64,000 nucleotides of DNA. Origin: Hawksworthiomyces lignivorus. Taxonomy: Eukaryota > Ascomycota > Sordariomycetes > Ophiostomatales > Ophiostomataceae. The notes under the pieces were generated by a model that saw nothing but the letters and a program-made list of their open reading frames with translations, had not been told where the DNA came from and searched no databases. The position numbers and the translations under genes were made by a program. Location of the stretch: NCBI GenBank assembly GCA_002917075.1, contig NTMA01000016.1, positions 489,268 to 553,267 on the forward strand, written 5' to 3'. Every line of letters starts with the position of its first letter. Position 1 is the first letter of the stretch. Below, piece after piece: positions 34,201-44,654 of this stretch.

Positions 34201-35343
34201 TTCGCGTATAAGGGTCTAACGTCTTCATGGGTAACACCCATTATGGCAGATGTTCGATCCACGATCTATTTGGAAGGTAAAGTTAACTAAATTCCTTTTA
34301 TCGTCTCTGCACCAATTAGGCCCCGAGTTTTCGACAGAGTCGGAAGACTTCAAAGCACACGACGAAATCTTGACGAAATCTTCTTAAAGATCAAAAGTAT
34401 ACTTACTAAGGTAGAGAGGGGGGGTGTTATCTCGGTCTCATAGAAAGATACAACTGCTTTATTCCCCAATCGATTCCGAGCGGCGAGTGCCAGCTCATGC
34501 AACAAATTGGCGTCATACTTCAGATGGTTCAGGAGATCAGTCCTGATGACTCCAGATTTTGTTCCGAATGTGGCCGCCGTCGAGCAGACATTGGCAATTT
34601 TCCCTATAACTTTTCCCAGATTTGCAATCTCGCTTCCTCTGTGAGGGGTTCCAAAGAATGTTATGCCAATGACGGATCTTAGCAGAGAGCCATATGCCTT
34701 GTCGTCAAGGTGTGCAAAAACAAGAGCCTTTTCGTCGTTAATATGTGCCTGGAAATGCCCGGCTTAAGCAAAACTCGGCAAAACTTGCCTGTTTACAAAC
34801 GATCCCGCCGAGACTATGACATAAAAAAATTATCGAACGGGGCTCCTGTGACAGATATCAGCATACCAGGTAGCAATGAGACACAGAGCCTACACATACT
34901 TTGCCTACGCCCTCATGAATATCTCTAACAGAACTCAGAAGCTTTCGTGAAAAGTCCTGGATCGACGCAAATGATGAACTGAAAGCCACTTGAGAGGGAT
35001 ATCCGTAGGTGTAGATTCGACATCCAGGAATAAATTTCGGGAGAATATCCTTAATCCATATTGTCCCATTGCTATGTGTCCAAGTCGTGTAGGCGTCACC
35101 GTTCAAGCCATGTACTGCGATAATGTCTACTGGAAATTGGTCATCTTGCTCAGGATCAGCGATGTTTTCACCGACAAAAAACAGCCCGAAGCGTTCATGC
35201 CTCGCCTGTTCCTTGCTTACGGTAGACTCGGCGGCGGATTGAGAGGTCGGCGAGGGGACGGAGGGAAGTACAGAGGCGCCATGGATGGCCTTGTCGGGGA
35301 CTGGTCGCCCACTTCGAAGCTTGTTTCTGATTCCTTTCAGCAT
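31235..35343 (-). CDS. NLR-like receptor: alpha/beta-hydrolase - NACHT-type NTPase - ankyrin repeats
   Basis: Five exons (35343-34900, 34845-34789, 34727-34407, 34265-34064, 34014-31235) encode 1,267 residues. Residues 71-340 are a lipase-like alpha/beta hydrolase: VDIIAVHGLNGDAYTTW, the nucleophile elbow CHSLGG with Ser159, and FFGTPHRGS. Next comes the linker VDRTSAIMG...ANHRDMCRFSG usual in these proteins. Then the NTPase: TCQWIWTHP, Walker A GHPGCGKT (about 400-407) and Walker B-like LFVIIDALDECES. From about residue 913 to the end are roughly nine ankyrin repeats of the form GRTPLSWAVGNGHDS. Intron 2 uses a GC donor. Such fungal NLRs are linked to non-self recognition and cell death. I start at the first ATG (35343), as the open frame before it lacks one. 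Confidence 0.88.
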
Positions 35344-36398
35344 TCTATATACAGGGGAACTCAAAGAATTTGCTCGAGGTATGAAATCGAAACAAAATCT
35401 TATCTAGTGAACACAGCATGTCGCCAATATGGATGCGATACGATGAGGGCGTAGGCACCCAAGAGGCTGAAGTGTGGGGCAATTCAGGGTGCTGCCTATC
35501 CGTTGAGCCGTCGTAGCCTTGGGCCAATAATGCAGGTCATCTGCGGCGATGGCATCTACAACCCGGAATACAACTTGAGCATCTGGCACATCTTTCTCTA
35601 TAACATAGACTAGGTGAGCATGTCCGGTCATATGCAATAGCTGAAAGGAAGTGGCACTGACGCTCGACAATATATTTTGCAGATAGACCATAGAACGAAA
35701 GGTCCATACCCTTCTCATTTAAAAAAGGAACGATTCTGCTGTAGTCTTTGACTCAATTTTCCTCTAAAAGCTCGATTTCTAGCAAGCCCAGTCCACTCTA
35801 ACAACCGCTAGAAAGATATGGGAAGAGGCAGTCTGTCATAAAATTCATATTCACCTTGAAACTGAGGCTGCCTATGAAGGTCTTCTTCCCTGCTTCTTCA
35901 TCACCTAGCACTCTCAAGGATTTTTGTTGACATAGTTGGCCGTGGATTTGCAGGAAGTTTTTTTAAGTTTACATGAAGTCCTCAGGTATGGCTTTTAGGA
36001 AAAAAAATAAATAACCTTGGGCTTGTGTGTGAAGGTGAAATGACTGATGAAGTTTATTAACGATTAGAGTACTGTTGAGTTATAAGGTACTGTTACATGG
36101 GCCCAAGGGGATTAATCCTTTTTGTACTGGTACAGTGGCTTAGTGGCATCACTCAACAAGTACCGCCAGGAGAGGCGAGGTATCCAGGAAAAAAAGAAGA
36201 GAAACAAGCTTAGTCATATAAAAATTTGACTAATACTGTTATCGGCTATCGCAGCTGCTAGAGCGGATGGTAAAAGTTTACGATAAGAGAAAAAAACAGC
36301 TTATCAGAAAATAAAGAGAAAAAAATAGTCGGCACAACTTTTCTGGTACGAATTCTACAGCGCCTATTTCACAACTCCAGGAAAACCGCATAAAGAAA
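35344..36398. other. AT-rich divergent intergenic region
   Basis: Region between the NLR gene (minus) and RPF1 (plus). A minus-strand frame at 35404-35718 has no recognisable domain and I do not annotate it. A-rich runs occur near 35999 and 36290. Confidence 0.5.
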
Positions 36399-37649
36399 AT
36401 GGGGACAACACGAAATAAGATACGTCGTCAGGAGACCTGGCTGCAGAGCAAGGCAGCGAAGGGCAAATCCAGGATACAAGAGCGTCGCGATCGGCGGCGA
36501 GAGGAAGACAAGAATCCAGCTCTCCGGGCAGAGCGTCTGGCAAAAAACAAGCCGCTCACACAAGAGGACAAGCGGATATGGCCTGTGTCAGAGGAAGAAT
36601 ATTCCCGGAGGAAGCGGAGGAAGGTCGCCGAGGAGGAAGTGGAAGAAAATGAGGAGAAGGACGAAGAAAACGAGGAAATGACCGACAAAGACGACGACGA
36701 GGAAGACGACGAGGAAGACGACGAAGACATTGCCAGTTTGCTGGGTGGCGACAGCGACGATGACGATGAGGACGACGACGATAACGAGGACGACGATGGC
36801 GACGAGAGCGGCGGAGGGAGCAAAGACAAGGCAAAAGGCAAGAGCAAAGAGGCTGCGAAGACGCCAGAAGACGCCGCGAAGACGGCCGCCTTTGAGGACG
36901 CCATGGCGGCCAAGTACGCAGCTCTACTCCCCGAGCTGGACGCCGAGGCGGCGGCGGAGCCGCGGCTGCTGATCACGACGTCGCGCCACGCCACGATCCA
37001 CCGCTACGCGCAGACGCTGGTGAGCCTGTTCCCCAACAGCACGTACATCCCGCGGTCGGGCCACCGGTTCGTGCAGCACGAGTACAGCCTGCGGGAGATC
37101 GCGGGCTTCGCGCACAACCGCGGCTACACGGCGCTGCTGGTGCTCAACGAGGACCAGAAGCGGCCCTCGGGCCTGGACATTGCGCTGCTGCCCCAGGGCC
37201 CCATGCTGCACTTCTCCGTGCAGACCTGGATCGACGCCAAGCGCCTGCCCAACCACGGCCGCTCCACCGGCCACTGCCCCGAGGTGCTGCTCAACAACTT
37301 TGTCACGCCGCTCGGCAAGCTGGTCGGCGGCGTCCTGGGCCGCCTCTTCCCCGCCAGCCCGGAGCTGGTCGGCCGCCAGGTCGTCACCATGCACAACCAG
37401 CGCGACTACGTCTTTGTGCGGCGCCACCGCTACGCCATGCGCGACAAGCGCGCCACCGAGCGCAGCGTCGCCGACAAGGACGGCCGGCCCATGGCCGGCG
37501 TCGAGGACGTCAAGGTCGCCCTGCAGGAGATCGGCCCGCGCATGACGCTGAAGCTGCGCCGCGTCGACAAGGGCCTGCAGCGGCGGTCCGGCCAGGCCTT
37601 TGAGTGGAAGCCGCGCATGGAGAAGAAGCGGACGCTTTGGCAGCTGTGA
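36399..37649 (+). CDS. RPF1: Ribosome production factor 1 (Brix domain)
   Basis: Single exon, 416 residues. RPF1 is a nucleolar protein of 60S assembly that works with the 5S RNP and 27S pre-rRNA. The N-terminal signature is MGTTRNKIRRQETWLQSKAAKGK, followed by PALRAERLAKNKPLT and a long acidic tract (about residues 80-140) rich in Asp/Glu. The Brix domain (about 185-385) has LLITTSRHATIHRYAQTL, PRSGHRFVQHEYSLREI, GPMLHFSV and the C-terminal LKLRRVDKGLQ and FEWKPRMEKKRTLWQL. Upstream A-rich DNA suits a strong ribosome-biogenesis promoter. Confidence 0.95.
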   Translation: MGTTRNKIRRQETWLQSKAAKGKSRIQERRDRRREEDKNPALRAERLAKNKPLTQEDKRIWPVSEEEYSRRKRRKVAEEEVEENEEKDEENEEMTDKDDDEEDDEEDDEDIASLLGGDSDDDDEDDDDNEDDDGDESGGGSKDKAKGKSKEAAKTPEDAAKTAAFEDAMAAKYAALLPELDAEAAAEPRLLITTSRHATIHRYAQTLVSLFPNSTYIPRSGHRFVQHEYSLREIAGFAHNRGYTALLVLNEDQKRPSGLDIALLPQGPMLHFSVQTWIDAKRLPNHGRSTGHCPEVLLNNFVTPLGKLVGGVLGRLFPASPELVGRQVVTMHNQRDYVFVRRHRYAMRDKRATERSVADKDGRPMAGVEDVKVALQEIGPRMTLKLRRVDKGLQRRSGQAFEWKPRMEKKRTLWQL

Positions 37650-38102
37650 GATGGGGAGAGGAGAGAGAGGGAAAACGTTTCGAGTAGGTCATATTTCGGT
37701 TTCTTTTTTTTGGTGTTCCTGTGATTCATACTACATATCTAAAAGCACACTGTTTCTTGAGCGTCTTCTTAAATGTGCAATACATGGGGATTCAGACACG
37801 TGATATTTGTGCGCTGCGATGCCAGCAGCCTGCTGTAGCCATCTGCTATTGTTAATGCAAAATCGACCGATATCGAATATTACCCAGCAGTCACATAACG
37901 GCAAATGGTTAGTGAACATTGCTTTGATTTCCTCGATACGGTATATATGACTAGGTCAAGAAGCGCCTTTCTTTGCTGCAGAACGCACCCTGTTTCTTAG
38001 AATACAACGTGGATTCTATAATTATTCTGTTCTCGCAGCAGCCATCTCCCCAAACCGACTGCGACAAAACGAGGCTCTCGCCTCTCTAGAAGAGTGATCC
38101 GC
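37650..38102. other. Convergent 3' region between RPF1 and the Nudix gene
   Basis: No gene seen. It contains the 3' ends of two convergent genes. Confidence 0.5.
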
Positions 38103-38876
38103 CTACGTCAGCTTGGTCGTCTGCGCGAACTGCATCCCCGCGGCGAAGTGGAACAGCTTGGCGGCGACGACATAGCGGTCGCGCTTGGCGTACTCGACGA
38201 GGCGGTCGTAGAACTCGGCCAGCGGGATGATGACGCGCTCAATGTGCTCGCCGTCCTCGAGGCGCTGCTCGGGGGGGCCGGCGTCCTCGGCCTCGGGCAG
38301 GTCGACCTCGACCATGACGAGCTGCATGTTGGCGTTGCTCATGCCCGGGTCGGCGGCCTGGGGCGGGCTGATGCTGGTCACGCGGCACTCGTAGCCCGTC
38401 TCCTCGCGGAACTCGCGCACCGCCGCCTGCTCGGCCGTCTCGTTGGCGTCGATCAGCCCGGCCGGCCACTCCACCGTGTACGCGTCCAGCGGCGGCCGGT
38501 ACTGGATCACCACCAGCGTCGCCGGCGCCCGCCACGGGTGCCGCAGCACGTTGCCCATGGCCACCGCGTCCACGCCCGCCTTGCCGCGCGTCTTGCGCGT
38601 CGCCACCTCCCAGGTGCGCGCCTTGCCCGTCTGGTCCACGTACGCGATGCGCTTTAGCGCCAGCCAGCGGGCGTCGGAGGTCGACAGGTCCGTGATGGAC
38701 GTGATCACCGGCTCTTGGGTCTTGGTAGACATGGTGAAGGAGCGGCAGGCGGAGATGACAGCTGTGGGGAAACGTGCAGCAGCGAACGCGCAAGGAGAGC
38801 GTGGGGTGGACCGAAGAAGATGATGCGGTGCAGGTAGTGTCCGGAGCAGATTGGAGCTGCGGACGCGGTAAGACAT
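38103..38876 (-). CDS. YSA1: ADP-ribose pyrophosphatase (Nudix), YSA1-like, with predicted mitochondrial presequence
   Basis: Single exon. From the first ATG (38876) it encodes 257 residues; an internal ATG at 38732 gives the 209-residue core MSTKTQEPV. The enzyme hydrolyses ADP-ribose to AMP and ribose-5-phosphate. The Nudix box is intact: G-LIDAN-E-TAEQAAV-REFREETGY at about residues 139-161 of the long form. The 48-residue extension is Arg- and Ser-rich with no Asp or Glu, as in mitochondrial targeting peptides, and ends near CRSFTMS. Two start sites could give mitochondrial and cytosolic forms. Other family markers are EWPAGLID and the C-terminal AAKLFHFAAGMQFAQ. Confidence 0.9.
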   Translation of the reverse strand: MSYRVRSSNLLRTLPAPHHLLRSTPRSPCAFAAARFPTAVISACRSFTMSTKTQEPVITSITDLSTSDARWLALKRIAYVDQTGKARTWEVATRKTRGKAGVDAVAMGNVLRHPWRAPATLVVIQYRPPLDAYTVEWPAGLIDANETAEQAAVREFREETGYECRVTSISPPQAADPGMSNANMQLVMVEVDLPEAEDAGPPEQRLEDGEHIERVIIPLAEFYDRLVEYAKRDRYVVAAKLFHFAAGMQFAQTTKLT

Positions 38877-39687
38877 GAAAAGGAGGGGCACCCAATGTGC
38901 ACAGAGAAGCAACAGCCGGCCTTTGTACAACCGTTCTAGCGGGGTAAGTCTGATATAAGACGAAGTGCAGCCGTTTTATGGCTGATAATGAGCACAAGTG
39001 AATGAGGAACACAGTAGTATGTCTCCGGCCTCTTTTAGTGCAGTGTAGCTTCAGGTGGAATTTGGTCAGTCCCGATGCCTCTTTGATTTCTGCGGCTGTG
39101 GCGAATTGGGTCGCACAATTGGACAAGCTGCTAGCGAAAACTGGCGCTGCCACTACCGGTCTATGACGCCAAAGGGAAATCCAGGGCGAAAAACCATCAC
39201 GTGTGGGCGTAAAAAGAATGCCTTATAGGGCTCTCTGAGATGCTTATCCGGCACGTACGGCCATAGATACTGGAAAGCACGGGATCCCGTCCGCTCTCCC
39301 CTAGTTAAACCAGTAATCGGCGGATTAGTAGTTGGGTCGGTGACGACCAGCGAATACCCGCTGCTGTACGTTTTGTTTTTTGTTTTTTTTGCCGTGCTGC
39401 TAATGTAATTGGCACGGCTTTCAGATTTCTTTCTTTCTTTTTTTTTTTTTAACTTAAATTGTTTTATGAATATAAGGTCCAAAAAGTAACAATGCCAAAT
39501 ACATTTATCTTCGATCCAAGCCAATTATCGTGCATTAAACATTAAGTGTGTGTGGGTAGGTAAAGATACATAGAACACTAAGGAAAAGGAATTTTGGTCG
39601 TATACTTTTCGTTGGTCATAATATCGTCATCATGTCGACTCGCTTAAACTCTTACACGCCATGGCTCCGCCTTTGACACCTAACTGC
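38877..39687. other. Intergenic region, no gene seen
   Basis: Upstream of the Nudix gene and downstream of the F-box gene. A T/C run sits at about 39427-39452. Frames here are short and lack domains. Confidence 0.5.
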
Positions 39688-40374
39688 CTATTTCGCTGAT
39701 GTGGCGAAGACGAACAGCTCGGCGAACCACAGCCACGACAGGGCCAGGGGTAGCAGCGCGAGCAGTACCCACCACATCTCGACGGTCAGGCGGCGCCGGA
39801 ACCAGCGCTGCAGGAGATGCGGTGGGCGGCGGTGGACGCAGGTACGGGTGCCGTAGATGAGACAGCCGAGGCCGGGCCGGCTCTCGCACTCGATGTGCTC
39901 TCGTCGACGTTTCATTAATAGACTATAGAAAAGAAGGGTGTAAGTAAGATCGAAGAGGGGAATAGCAGTGCAAGGGGGGGGCACATACGGGACGCTTCCA
40001 CGGCAGAAGCGGAGGTCGCTGCCAAAATCGCAGCGGGTTTCGTTGGGGCAGTCGAGGTGCAGCCGGCGGCGCGCCAGGAGCCAGTCGACCTTCAGCTCGA
40101 TGCCCGTGTCCACGAAGCTGTAGAAGTAGCGGCTGGTATGCTTGAGCGATAGGGCATCCGGGTAGATGAGCTGCTGGGCGATCTGGAGGTGGATCTCGGG
40201 CGGCAGACTCATGAGGCTGCGGGGTGGCGGTCCCGGAGAAGAGGAGGAAGATTCAGTGTTAGAGGCGGCGAGCTGTGTTTGCTCTGGATCTTTATCTCCG
40301 TTCGCTGCTGGTGCTGCCGGCGACGACAGCAAATTCTGCGCCGGCCGGAACATCGGGAGCCACTGCCAAGCCAT
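39688..40374 (-). CDS. F-box protein with a C-terminal transmembrane tail
   Basis: Two exons (40374-39989, 39922-39688) encode 206 residues. An F-box-like segment spans about residues 54-92 (SLMSLPPEIHLQIAQQLIYPDALSLKHTSRYFYSF), followed by the common fungal pattern of two Cys-containing loops (LHLDCPNETRCDFGSDLRFCRG). The last 30 residues hold a strong hydrophobic helix (MWWVLLALLPLALSWLWFAELFVFA), so the protein is probably tail-anchored. F-box proteins link substrates to SCF ubiquitin ligases through Skp1; the membrane position is inferred. The long open frame 5' of 40374 is not needed. Confidence 0.8.
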   Translation of the reverse strand: MAWQWLPMFRPAQNLLSSPAAPAANGDKDPEQTQLAASNTESSSSSPGPPPRSLMSLPPEIHLQIAQQLIYPDALSLKHTSRYFYSFVDTGIELKVDWLLARRRLHLDCPNETRCDFGSDLRFCRGSVPYVPPPCTAIPLFDLTYTLLFYSLLMKRRREHIECESRPGLGCLIYGTRTCVHRRPPHLLQRWFRRRLTVEMWWVLLALLPLALSWLWFAELFVFATSAK

Positions 40375-41990
40375 GACAAAGATAATACGGGGGTGCTGGT
40401 GGAGAGGGTGAATGCGGGAGGCCAGCGACCACAGCAGAAGCAGTAAGATCAGGAGAAAGCTGTGTGCAAAAAAAAAAAAAAGAGCGCCAATGCAGGAAAC
40501 GAGAGTTTGACGAGAAGCCAGAGGATTTGACTGGTTCCAAGACAAGGGACAAATCCGTAGGAATAGAAACAAACGAATGAACGACACTCTGGTATTTATG
40601 TCTTGTCTTCTTCTCTTGTTTGACGGTTGCCTTGGTAAAAAGGACAGATTGAGGCACACGAGCAAAAGAAATACCAAATCAAGCACAATATGTAGCCTTC
40701 GCTAAAAAAGTACAAGACAAGGGTGTCGGAAGAAATGTTGAAAGAGTTCTAAAAAGAGGTAGAAAGAGGACAAGAAATCCCAAGAAAACCAAGAGAGAGG
40801 AAAAATCGTAGACCTCGAATACGAAAAACCGCATGCAAAATCGACATGCCTCCGTCGAATAACCGCACGAGTGGCTCTTCTCAAACTGCAGACATGAAAC
40901 AGAGAGGAAACAACCCGCCGGCTTTTAGTGCTTTGGGGGGTGTTGCGTGACCTGCAGGACTTGTACAGGACTTTTTAAGAGAGGATGGGCTAGGCGGGTG
41001 AGATGGGAGAGAGGATATGCAGAGCGGGATGGACGGCTTGAGAAGAGCAGGACTTTGCCTTGGGATCCAACAGGTTATTTTTTTCTGGGGGCGGTTAATA
41101 TACCTCGAACCAGGCACCAGGTACAGGATGCATTTGACGCTGGTGTATTAGAGAATAGACAGTGGGCAGTTGACCGTGGACAATGGCTCAATGGATAATG
41201 GACTGGACAAGACAGGGAGCAAAGGCCAGACTTGTTGTAGCAGGCAGCCGTATATTTTTAGAAGGCTGCCATTCAGCTATGCCTACTTGAGGGGGATCAG
41301 TCAGCCCTTTTTGTTATGGCTTTACAAGCATTCTTGGCTGGGCTCGCTGGGCTTTTTCCATTCTCGAGCACTGGCCACTTACTAACACGTGAAAAGCGCC
41401 ATGAAGTTCAATACGAGGAGCGAAGGACCGGCCGTTGTGCCTCAGTACTTCCCCGGTCCCCCTACTTTTGCTATCTGTCAAGGAATTGGCGGCAAGGCTC
41501 CCACGTCAGTGCCTCCCTGTTCATTCAACAGAGTGACTTTCGCCTATCGCTATGCATGTCGTAAAGAAGTCCTGCGCTGGCTTCGTCGGCTGGATGCCCG
41601 AGTGGACACGCAGAAGCAGCAGCATAAGCAGATAGGCCCCCGCTAGTTCAGGAGAAACTGTTTCTGCTAGGAGGTAATGGGCTTGGCCTGTTTGCGCTGG
41701 ATATGTGGGTATTTATGGAGTAAGATACACTGTTGCATTGCCTATTTTTACATTTATAGATTCTAACATGACATCACGCTTAGACACCGTCTAGGACTGT
41801 CTTCTTTGATGCGCTCGTGCCACCGGCTCACATCCCTTTCCAACAGTTCTAGAGACATGAATAAGCGATAGGTTTAAGCGTATTGATGATCCCATCCTGT
41901 AGTCGTACCTACGTCTATACTAGGGAAGTCTCTAGGGTAAAACTACAAAAAAGAAACGAGGGCGGGGAGAAACCACCAAAAAGAAACGAA
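40375..41990. other. Gene-free 1.6-kb region
   Basis: Contains the promoter of the F-box gene, with A-rich runs at 40467-40482, and extends to the tRNA. Short frames around 41170-41645 have no domain and poor coding character. Confidence 0.45.
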
Positions 41991-42076
41991 GGTCCCGCCC
42001 GGAATCGAACCGGGGTTCTCAGGAGGTCATGATGAAGAATCAGAACCTGATGTCCTAACCGCTAGACTACAGGACC
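41991..42076 (-). tRNA. tRNA-Gln(CTG) with a 15-nt intron
   Basis: The 86-nt minus-strand gene has acceptor stem GGTCCTG pairing with CGGGACC (one G-T pair), D arm GTCTAGCGGTTAGGAC, anticodon stem TCAGG/CCTGA, and T arm CCCGG-TTCGATT-CCGGG. The anticodon loop is 22 nt. With the standard intron after position 37 this gives loop TTCTGA plus T and anticodon CTG, which decodes Gln CAG. A/B boxes are good. Confidence 0.9.
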
Positions 42077-42628
42077 GTTTGTTGTGAATAAGCGACAGAT
42101 ATCACGGGTTGTGAGAAGAAGCAAAAGTCTGCGCATGCTAGTAGAAGTCGTTGTTGCAGAAGACAGAGCAACAGTCAGCGGCCGTTCGTAATTCATCGAC
42201 CCCCATTGGCGCCGGGATGTGCCGCTACATGCCAGCCAGCTTGACCATGACAGAAGAAAAACGATGTCAAGTAACGTAATTATTAGAAGGCAATGCCTAA
42301 GACAAACTTCGTTAGCGGTGGTGCTGCAAAACAGAGAGAGATTCTGCACGTGAGTTCCTGTGGTGATCGCGTTGGAGTGCGGGGATGTGTCTGTGCTGCT
42401 GTGCTGTGGGATGGGCTGGCGGACGCGGCAGCCTGCGAGCTAATCGAAAGAGCAGCAAAGTTCCACCCAATTGCAGCAGTTGTGATTCGTTGTCTTTGCA
42501 ACAAATTTGCATCTTTCTTGAAAGTGCGCTTTTCTACCCGACGCTGTCGTGCATAACTTATTCCTTCTTTGTTTCGTCTTTTATTTCTTTGCCTCTGTCC
42601 TCCTTGGAGATGTCTGCCCTGTTTGACC
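42077..42628. other. Intergenic region between tRNA-Gln and EXO5
   Basis: No gene seen. T/C-rich DNA near 42560-42620 is likely the EXO5 leader. Confidence 0.45.
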
Positions 42629-44654
42629 ATGGCTGCCGCTGGTAGCGACGACGACAGCGAATACGGCTGGGACGACTCCTTGGAAAGGGACGTACACCAG
42701 CTGCTGGACGTCGCAGCGACACCGACATTGACGACCACCACCATCGTCCTACAGCCTGTTCCTGCTCCCAACGTTTTTGTGTCCGCCGATCTCCTCCAGC
42801 ATGAGGTCTCTTCTCAGCCGCGCCCTACTGCGGCAGGTGTCGCCACCGGTAATGCAGACGTCGAAGTGGACGTTATTGTGGGCAGAGTCTCCGCCGCCCT
42901 CGTGGATCCAATTGCGCTGGGCCTCGACCCCGCCTACCCGGATTGTATGTAGATCTATTACTTCTATGCTTTGAAAATTTGGAGATCTTATAGCCAGGCT
43001 GTGCGACCCGGGCCCCCGCATACCTTCCCTGCGAATCTGGGAAACTATTCTGACTAACAAAAAGCGCCTAGTGAGCAGAGCCCTTGCAGACCTCAGCTCT
43101 GGCGTGTCCGACTTTGAACAGGCCAGACCAGGCCAGGGGAAACTAGCAGGAGCAGATGCAGCAGCAGATGCAGCAGCAGGAGCATCAAAAGAGGCAGAAG
43201 AAGCTGCCGCGGCATCACCGCTCGCTCGCTTCCGCACCTACCCCCGCAAACCCCTCTCGGTGACCGATCTGACGTCAGGCGCCTGGTGCGAGCTGCAGTA
43301 CGAGTACACACTGACGCGGCTGCCCGGTGGCCGCCGCACGCGCACCCCGGCCATGCGCGCCGGCACGCAGGTGCACGCCCGTCTTGAGGAGGAAGTACAC
43401 ACAACGGTCCACGTCGACGTCGCCTCCAAAGAAGACATGCTGGGGCTGAAGCTGTGGAACATGGTCCAGGGCTTGCGCACATTGCGAGAGACGGGGCTCA
43501 CGCGGGAGATGGAAATCTGGGGCATCGTGGACGCCGGGGATGGCGGCAGCGATGGCAGCAATGACGGGGACAGCCGCCAGGTCGTCAGCGGTGTCATCGA
43601 CGCCCTGAGCTACAATAACCCGGACCCAGCGCTGGAGGAGCAGATGATGCTGGCGCAGCAAGGCGGCAGCGGCAGCACTGCCAGCCCGAGATCAAAGAAG
43701 CGTGCCGAAGCGATACAGTCTACGCGCATTACAGACTTCTTCGCTTCTTCTTCGCAGCCAGACCCCTCCTCCTCCTCTACCACCCCTCCGCAAGCAAGCC
43801 AGCCAGCGCCCCAGCGCAAAATCTACATCACCGATATCAAAACGCGTGGCTCACCTCGCCTGCCCTCGGGTGCCGCTGTCCGCCCAACCCAAATCCAGCT
43901 CTTCCTGTACCACCGTTTCCTGACGGACTTGGCCGCAGGCACTCTTGACTTTTTGCACGTCTTTCGCCGCTACGCTCTCGATCCAGACTCCCCTTTTTCA
44001 GATGCATTCATGGCGCAGATTGGCGGCCTCCATGATGAGATCTTTGACGAAGCACCAGCACCCGCAAGCGAGACCGGCCTCGAAAACGGCATGCGCTACG
44101 GCACTCTGCGATCACTTCTCGGCTTGCTGCAGGCCGAGGTGGCCCTGACCTTCCCCCACGGCGCAGGCTCCGTCGGCAGCCTCGTGGCCGTCGAGTACCG
44201 CCTGCGGACAGAGAAGAAGCGGCGGCGCAGGCAGCAGGGACGGCGGGGCAAGACAAGTGCGTTCGCCGCGCAGGAAGCCGTCGATGAAGACGACGAGGCG
44301 GACGCCAAGGCCAGTGAAGCCAGCAGCGGCAGCGACGGCGACGAAGAATACGAAGACGTCGCAAACGAGGACGACGACAGCGACGGCAACACCGACTACG
44401 ACAGGGGCCGCTGCATCGGCACAAACGTCATGCCCGTCGACGGCGCGCTGCTCGACCGCTACCTGCACAGCTATCTGGCCTGGTGGCGCGGAGCGCGCCC
44501 CGCCGTCGGCGTCACTGACATCGAGGAGGCCGGGCTCAAGTGTGGCCACTGCGAGTTCGCCCCCGACTGCGACTGGCGCCGTGGCCTGGACGAGGCGCGA
44601 CTGCGGCGGGCGCGAGAGAAGCTGGCCGGCAAGAGACGCGACGGGGTTCGATGA
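42629..44654 (+). CDS. EXO5: Exonuclease V (EXO5/DEM1), 4Fe-4S
   Basis: Two exons (42629-42944, 43072-44654) encode 632 residues. EXO5 is a single-strand DNA exonuclease of the RecB/PD-(D/E)XK family; in yeast it maintains mitochondrial DNA, and the human protein acts in the nucleus. Family marks: PLSVTDLTSGAWCELQYEYTL, the GTQVHARLEEEVH helix, GVIDAL as the catalytic Asp region, IYITDIKTRGSPRLPS as the D-X-K strand, and the iron-sulfur Cys residues in WCELQ (about 177) and LKCGHCEFAPDCDW (about 595). Disordered acidic inserts make it longer than yeast. No clear mitochondrial presequence is seen at the chosen start. Confidence 0.93.

Noticed and set aside
35404..35718. Possible extra gene or 5' exon of the NLR
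   Set aside because: No domain, no convincing splice into the NLR, and the NLR already has a plausible ATG at 35343.
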